Origin: Avibacterium sp. 20-132
GTDB taxonomy: Bacteria; Pseudomonadota; Gammaproteobacteria; Enterobacterales; Pasteurellaceae
Direction: 5' to 3'
Assembly: GCF_023611925.1 (NCBI RefSeq)
Contig: NZ_CP091456.1
Coordinates: 434,001-498,000, forward strand
Length of the DNA stretch: 64,000 nt
In this document: piece after piece, positions 58,762-64,000 of the stretch
How the letters are laid out: every line of letters begins with the position of its first letter
Numbering within the stretch: the first letter of the stretch is position 1
Translations under genes and position numbers: made by a program
The notes under the pieces: generated by a model
Seen by the model: the letters and a program-made list of their open reading frames with translations, nothing else
Told to the model about the DNA's origin: nothing
Database searches by the model: none

Positions 58762-58775
58762 GTTATCACCAATAA

Positions 58776-58806
58776 AAAAGCATTATATGGAAAATATAAT
58801 GCTTTT
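58776..58806 (+). terminator. Terminator after mutT
   Basis: AAAAGCATTATAT / ATATAATGCTTTT 13-bp stem with a 5-nt loop, followed by CTTTTTT. Confidence 0.9.
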
Positions 58807-58986
58807 CTTTTTTCAACGAATTAGGTGCTATGCCCATTTAGCACGCTAACGACGTGGTGATCTCACCCAAAAAATCTTATAAAACGTGATTAAATTGCTT
58901 GAGAAAATTCCTCTATGCTCTACAACACGTTGTCTTGTGTTGTGTGCGATTTTGGCTATTTTTAGTCCCGTTACCCAAATAGCGCC
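58807..58986. other. Unassigned intergenic stretch with several dyads
   Basis: 180 nt without a convincing ORF. Dyads seen: GTGCTA/TAGCAC (about 58827-58846), GGTGA/TCACC (about 58856-58867), ACAACAC/GTGTTGT (58922-58943), and GCTATTT/AAATAGC (about 58954-58982). No T tract follows them. Nothing recognised as a known RNA. Confidence 0.4.
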
Positions 58987-59145
58987 TTAGCAACAAATAT
59001 CCTGTATCACAAATTGCAATGAATGACGTTCGTGTAAGCGGAATTTTCTTTGCTTCAAACGTTTTAGTCTTAACGCTCGTACCTGAGATAAACGGAATAA
59101 TTTCGTGTTGTTTTTCTTCAAAAATGTTTTTCTTTTTATTGCCAT
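58987..59145 (-). CDS. Small highly basic protein, unknown
   Basis: 52 residues from ATG at 59145, preceded by AAGGAT 5 nt away, a good SD; this start is preferred to an ATG at 59175. MAIKRKTFLKKNNTKLFRLS is followed by RALRLKRLKQRKFRLHERH, with about 17 Lys/Arg, ending in QDICC. It begins 76 nt after the mltF stop on the same strand. The charge suggests nucleic-acid or ribosome binding, but no family is recognised and it could be a chance ORF. Confidence 0.45.
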   Translation of the reverse strand: MAIKRKTFLKKNNTKLFRLSQVRALRLKRLKQRKFRLHERHSLQFVIQDICC

Positions 59146-59221
59146 AATATCCTTCTCTTTTCTATCTCTATTCACAGCCTAAGGAAAATCCTCTAAATGA
59201 TTTTCTATGTTAGGGTAAACC

Positions 59222-60610
59222 TTAGTGTGGTGCTTCTTGGTTTTGCTGTATGCGGTGATAATTCACAATGCTGTTCATATAGCGACGAATATTTTCAACA
59301 TATTGATAAGCCTCATAACCTCGTGCATAGCCATATTTTAAATTAGTGTAATAACGTTTTTCCGCCAATAAAGGCAGATTTTTCTTCACATCAAGCCAGT
59401 TATCGGGATCGCCACCAAGGCTCTTTGTTAAGCGGCGTACATCAAGCAAATGCCCAAGCCCCATATTATAGGCACACAAAGCAAACCAAATGCGATCTTC
59501 TTGGCGGATGGTATTTGGCATTTGCGCCAGTAATAAATGCAAATATTCCGATCCCGCTTTAATGCTTTGTTCCGCATCTAAACGATTGTTGATTTTCATT
59601 CGTTCCGCTGTTACCTTAGTCAGCATCATCATTCCGCGTACGCCTGTTGGCGAGGTGGCTTCTGGATTCCAATGGGATTCTTGATAGGCAATCGCAGCCA
59701 ATAAACGCCAATCTAACTCCCCTTTATACTTATCAAAAAGATCCGCATATTTCGGTAAAATCGTTTCAATTGCATTTAAATAAGAACGGGTATCCACATA
59801 GTCAAATTGGGCTAAATGGTTAAAATATTTTTCCTCAATGCGTGCAATAAGCCCTGTTTCAATAGCATTATTCATAAAATCGAGCAAGGCTGCTTGCAGT
59901 TCATTATAGGTATTATTCGCCAAATACCAATGAATGGTCGCTTCATCAGTAACATCAAAGGCAACCGCCAGCTGTGGCTTAATTTGTTGCGTAATAGAAA
60001 TATCTATTGAATTGGCAATGGTGTAATCCAGTTTACCTTCTGCGACTTGCAGTAATAATTCCTCTTGGCTTTGATCCACTGTTGTCCATTGCAAATCAGG
60101 ATATTGTTCTTTAAAACGATTAAGTAACAGATTGAGTTCAGAGCCTTTCGCCACCACTAAGCGTCCATTTAATTTTTCTAACGAAGTAGGGCGATTTTCT
60201 CCTTTACGGTAAACCAGTTGCCACGAGGCAGAAGAATACGCAGGACCAAGCTGAAATTGTTCTAACTTTTCGGGTTGATAAAGCAAATTCGCTGCCGCTA
60301 AATCAATTTGATGCGCGGATAAGGCAGAAAACAGTGCTTGAACACTCTCCATTGGGCGAATATCCAATTCCACATCCAAATAATCTGCAAAGGCTTTTGT
60401 GAGTTCATATTCAAACCCCGTTGCGCCCTCTGAACCAATAAAATAAGAAATGGGATTATTCAGTGTGCCAACAATCAATTTACCTTTGGTTTGCACCATT
60501 GCATAAGGATTATCTTCCGATTGCATTATGCGTTGCCACGGGAACACCATATCAATGGCCCACAATAATAAGGCAACGGCACTCACTATACGTAAAAATA
60601 AACCTTTCAA
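59222..60610 (-). CDS. mltF: Membrane-bound lytic murein transglycosylase MltF
   Basis: 462 residues. N-terminal membrane/signal segment ([20 protein letters not shown]), a periplasmic-binding-protein-like regulatory domain (about 40-265, [25 protein letters not shown]), then an SLT-type catalytic domain with Glu in [20 protein letters not shown] and [14 protein letters not shown]. It cleaves glycan strands to 1,6-anhydro ends. No lipobox was seen. Length is close to E. coli MltF (518, shorter C-terminal tail here). Confidence 0.94.
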   Translation of the reverse strand: MKGLFLRIVSAVALLLWAIDMVFPWQRIMQSEDNPYAMVQTKGKLIVGTLNNPISYFIGSEGATGFEYELTKAFADYLDVELDIRPMESVQALFSALSAHQIDLAAANLLYQPEKLEQFQLGPAYSSASWQLVYRKGENRPTSLEKLNGRLVVAKGSELNLLLNRFKEQYPDLQWTTVDQSQEELLLQVAEGKLDYTIANSIDISITQQIKPQLAVAFDVTDEATIHWYLANNTYNELQAALLDFMNNAIETGLIARIEEKYFNHLAQFDYVDTRSYLNAIETILPKYADLFDKYKGELDWRLLAAIAYQESHWNPEATSPTGVRGMMMLTKVTAERMKINNRLDAEQSIKAGSEYLHLLLAQMPNTIRQEDRIWFALCAYNMGLGHLLDVRRLTKSLGGDPDNWLDVKKNLPLLAEKRYYTNLKYGYARGYEAYQYVENIRRYMNSIVNYHRIQQNQEAPH

Positions 60611-60662
60611 TCTTGCTCTACTCTATCATCACAACACATTGTCTGTGCTTGGTTAAAGTTAA

Positions 60663-60700
60663 AAGTGCGGTAAAAAATCATTTAATTTTGTACCGCACTT
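60663..60700 (-). terminator. Terminator after gmhA built from inverted uptake words
   Basis: AAGTGCGGTA / TACCGCACTT 10-bp inverted repeat, both arms full uptake words, with an A/T-rich centre; 22 nt after the gmhA stop. Confidence 0.7.
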
Positions 60701-60721
60701 ATCAAATAAATGAAAACGAAA

Positions 60722-61348
<627 letters not shown>

Positions 61349-61392
61349 TTAATCTATCACGATTTTGCCATTAATTCATTATATTTCCGTTG

Positions 61393-64000
61393 CTATGCGT
61401 TTAATGTTTGGAGTAATTCCGTTACAAAATCCAACCGCACTTTATTCTCTGTTAAATCACGCTGAAATCTAAATTTCGTTGGGCCGTCAAAGCGATATAC
61501 CGCCGGCGATTGCTGAATAAGTTGCAAGAATTTTGTCGGATCAAGGCTGGCTTTAGGAGAAAACTCAATAAAGCCACCTTGCGCCGTGGCTTCCATACGA
61601 ATAATCTGTAATGGCTTAGCTTGCAAACGCAACTGGGCAATCTGTAATAAATTTTTTGCAGGTGTCGGCAATAAGCCAAAGCGATCGATTAATTCCACTT
61701 TTAATTCATCAAGCTCTTGGGCGTTTTCAGCACCAGCAATGCGTTTATAAAAACCAAGACGCATATTCACATCGCCTAAATAATCATCAGGTAACAAGGC
61801 GGGAATGCGTAAATCCATTTCAACTTGACGCTGAGTGAGTTCATCAAGGGAAGGCTCACGTCCCTCTTTCTGCGCATTCACGGCACTTTCTAGCAGATCC
61901 ATATACAAAGAGAAACCAATGCTTTCAATTTGTCCGCTTTGTTCATCACCAAGTAATTCCCCAGCTCCACGAATTTCTAAATCTTGCGTTGCCAACATAA
62001 AACCTGCGCCAAGGTTATCGAGATTTTCTAATGCCTCAAGGCGTTTTACCGCATCTTTTGTCATCGCTTTCGGATGAGGCGTCAATAAATAGGCATAAGC
62101 TTGATGATGAGAACGCCCCACTCGCCCACGCAGTTGGTGTAATTGGGCTAAACCAAAACGATCCGCACGCTCGATGATGATAGTGTTCGCAGTAGGCACA
62201 TCAATCCCTGTTTCAATAATGGTCGAGCAAACCAGTACGTTGTAGCGCTGATGATAAAAATCTGACATCACACGCTCTAACTCGCGTTCACGCATTTGTC
62301 CGTGTCCAATAACAATGCGCGCTTCAGGCACAAGTGCGGTTAAATTTTCAGCACAATTTTCAATACTTGCCACATCATTATGCAAATAATAAACCTGCCC
62401 ACCACGTAGAATTTCACGCAAAATGGCTTCGCGGATAATTAAATCATCAGCTTGCCGTACAAAGGTTTTAATCGTCAAACGGCGTGCTGGTGGCGTGGAG
62501 ATAATAGAGAGATCGCGAATACCATTCATTGCCATATTTAGCGTGCGTGGAATCGGCGTTGCCGTAAGGGTGAGAATATCCACATTGGCTCGCAATTGCT
62601 TAATTTTTTCTTTTTGACGCACGCCGAAACGGTGTTCCTCATCAATAATCAGCAAGCCTAGATCGTTAAATTTAACTTCTGGCTGAATAAGTTTATGTGT
62701 GCCAATCAAAATATCAATTTTCCCCTCTGCTAAAGCTGTAAGCAGCGTTTTTTGCTCTTTTGCTGTTTTAAAGCGGGAAAGCACTTCCACATTCACAGGT
62801 AAATTAGCAAAGCGATCTTTGAAATTTTCATAATGTTGTTGCGCAAGGAGAGTGGTCGGCACAAGTACGGCAACCTGCTTATGATTCATTACCGCTAAAA
62901 ATGCGGCACGCATTGCCACTTCTGTTTTACCGAACCCAACATCACCACACACCAAACGATCCATTGCTTTCGGCTGGCACATATCAAAAATCACCGCATT
63001 GATTGCGGTCATTTGGTCTAGGGTTTCCTCAAAAGGGAAAGTAGCTGAAAACTGTCTAAATTCATCGTGATCATAATGAAATGCAAAGCCTTTTTGTGCT
63101 TCCCGTCGAGCATACACATCTAATAATTCTGCCGCCACATCACGAATTTTCTCAGCCGCTTTCTGACGGCTTTTCGCCCAAGCATCACTGCCTAATTTAT
63201 GTAATGGTGCGGTTTCTTCTGAACCACCTACATAACGGCTAATTAAGTGGAGTGAAGTAACAGGCACATAAAGTTTAGAATCATTAGCATATTGCAACAG
63301 TAAGAATTCCGATTTTATCCCTGCATTTTCTAGTGTCACCAAGCCTGCATAACGCCCTACGCCGTGATCTAAATGCACCACAGGCTGACCAATTTTCAGT
63401 TCAGCCAAATGGCGGATTAAGGTATCTGGATTAACCGATTTTTGTCGATCTCGGCTACGCTGTTGCACACGTTCACCAAGTAATTCCGTTTCCGTAATCA
63501 ATGCAATGGAATCGTTGCCTTTATCAATAATAAAGCCTCGATCTTGGCTACAAATCAGTAAATTTTGCTTCGCTTGTAAATCGGAAAGATGAGTAATTTG
63601 CTTTGGTCTTAACTTCAACGAACTAAGCAAATCAAGCAGGGTTTCTCGTCGCCCTTCTGTTTCAACACAAAACACAATATTCCCATTAAATTGCGTCATA
63701 AACTCACGCAAATTTTGGAGAGGTTCTTTTTGTTGTAGCTTTAAGCTTAAATCCGGTAAGCCTTGCACGGGTAAGTTTTGCTGACGTACAGAAGCGCGCG
63801 CCACTTTCTCCGCTTTCAAGGTGATTTTAGGAAAGTGTTTGATCTGATGATTAATTTGGTCAATCGGCAACCAAAGCTGATCTGGCGGTAATAAAGGACG
63901 CATAGGATCAACACGGCGACTTTCATAACGTTGCTCACAATCTTGATAAAAACGCTCGCCTTGTTGCTGATTGCTAGCAAAATCAACAAATAAAGTCTGT
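61393..64000 (-). CDS. mfd: Transcription-repair coupling factor Mfd (5' part beyond window edge)
   Basis: The frame stays open to the right edge, so about 869 C-terminal residues of an expected ~1150 are visible; the ATG at 63903 is internal (ESRRVDPMRPLLPPDQLW is Mfd sequence). RNA-polymerase-interacting domain (PVVHLDHGVGRYAGL), RecG-like translocase with Walker A GDVGFGKTEVAMRAAF, DEEHRFG and RGRVGRSHHQAYAYLL, then the TRCF C-terminal domain. Mfd removes stalled RNA polymerase and recruits UvrA. Confidence 0.97.
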   Translation of the reverse strand, partial: QTLFVDFASNQQQGERFYQDCEQRYESRRVDPMRPLLPPDQLWLPIDQINHQIKHFPKITLKAEKVARASVRQQNLPVQGLPDLSLKLQQKEPLQNLREFMTQFNGNIVFCVETEGRRETLLDLLSSLKLRPKQITHLSDLQAKQNLLICSQDRGFIIDKGNDSIALITETELLGERVQQRSRDRQKSVNPDTLIRHLAELKIGQPVVHLDHGVGRYAGLVTLENAGIKSEFLLLQYANDSKLYVPVTSLHLISRYVGGSEETAPLHKLGSDAWAKSRQKAAEKIRDVAAELLDVYARREAQKGFAFHYDHDEFRQFSATFPFEETLDQMTAINAVIFDMCQPKAMDRLVCGDVGFGKTEVAMRAAFLAVMNHKQVAVLVPTTLLAQQHYENFKDRFANLPVNVEVLSRFKTAKEQKTLLTALAEGKIDILIGTHKLIQPEVKFNDLGLLIIDEEHRFGVRQKEKIKQLRANVDILTLTATPIPRTLNMAMNGIRDLSIISTPPARRLTIKTFVRQADDLIIREAILREILRGGQVYYLHNDVASIENCAENLTALVPEARIVIGHGQMRERELERVMSDFYHQRYNVLVCSTIIETGIDVPTANTIIIERADRFGLAQLHQLRGRVGRSHHQAYAYLLTPHPKAMTKDAVKRLEALENLDNLGAGFMLATQDLEIRGAGELLGDEQSGQIESIGFSLYMDLLESAVNAQKEGREPSLDELTQRQVEMDLRIPALLPDDYLGDVNMRLGFYKRIAGAENAQELDELKVELIDRFGLLPTPAKNLLQIAQLRLQAKPLQIIRMEATAQGGFIEFSPKASLDPTKFLQLIQQSPAVYRFDGPTKFRFQRDLTENKVRLDFVTELLQTLNA

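Overview
The window is chromosomal DNA from a Pasteurellaceae bacterium that uses the Haemophilus influenzae-type DNA uptake word AAGTGCGGT / ACCGCACTT. I counted roughly 35 copies by eye, in genes and between them, often as inverted pairs. The genus cannot be fixed from this window. Supporting signs are A+T-rich DNA, H. influenzae-like gene order (comNOPQ-recC, comABCDE beside mrcA, bioAFGCD, aroK-aroB-dam, acpP-fabG-fabD-fabH-plsX-rpmF-yceD), a BioG-type biotin operon, a DciA helicase loader and a divergent SecM before secA.

Layout. 1-7.7 kb is an L-ascorbate regulon: ulaD (cut by the left edge), ulaC and a fused ulaA-ulaB leave leftwards; ulaG, ulaR, ulaE, ulaF and a ybhA-like phosphatase run rightwards. 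CRP sites and 10-bp direct repeats occur upstream of ulaG and ulaR. 7.7-13.5 kb is the competence pseudopilin operon comNOPQ plus recC, with a CRP-S (Sxy-dependent) site. 13.5-18.7 kb holds three tandem tRNA-Lys genes and the ybgC-tolQRAB-pal envelope operon. 18.8-22.0 kb is cydAB with the tiny cydX and ybgE. 22.4-27.8 kb has a small secreted protein, hpt, a probable Fur-controlled small RNA, pmbA, yjgA and hflKC. 27.8-37.6 kb has a phosphopantetheinyl transferase, a small lipoprotein, htpG, dcuB and the fatty-acid/phospholipid cluster through rpmF-yceD. 37.7-42.3 kb is the biotin operon. 42.3-43.0 kb is an array of about four 170-bp hairpin repeats. 43.0-48.3 kb has psd, fklB, a small accessory island (XRE regulator, lipoprotein, tiny membrane ORF) bracketed by two near-identical terminators, and mrcA. 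48.3-55.0 kb is comABCDE, aroK, aroB, dam and dciA. 55.1-64 kb is secM-secA-mutT, mltF, gmhA and mfd (cut by the right edge).

Connections. Both competence operons carry a CRP-S palindrome about 150-160 bp before their first gene: pseudopilins (ComNOPQ) and the pilus alignment/secretin apparatus (ComA-E) would be switched on together, with recC downstream of the former. The comA CRP-S site overlaps the first codons of mrcA.

Best leads for new biology: (1) a roughly 120-nt RNA between pmbA and hpt with a consensus-like promoter, Fur-box-like sequence and strong terminator; (2) the 170-bp tandem repeat whose two hairpins differ by compensatory changes; (3) the terminator-bracketed island at 44.6-45.7 kb with an unannotated 45-residue membrane ORF; (4) a SecM whose arrest motif keeps IRAGP but has lost the usual Trp; (5) 10-bp-period UlaR operator candidates. 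Most of the window is otherwise ordinary core genome.
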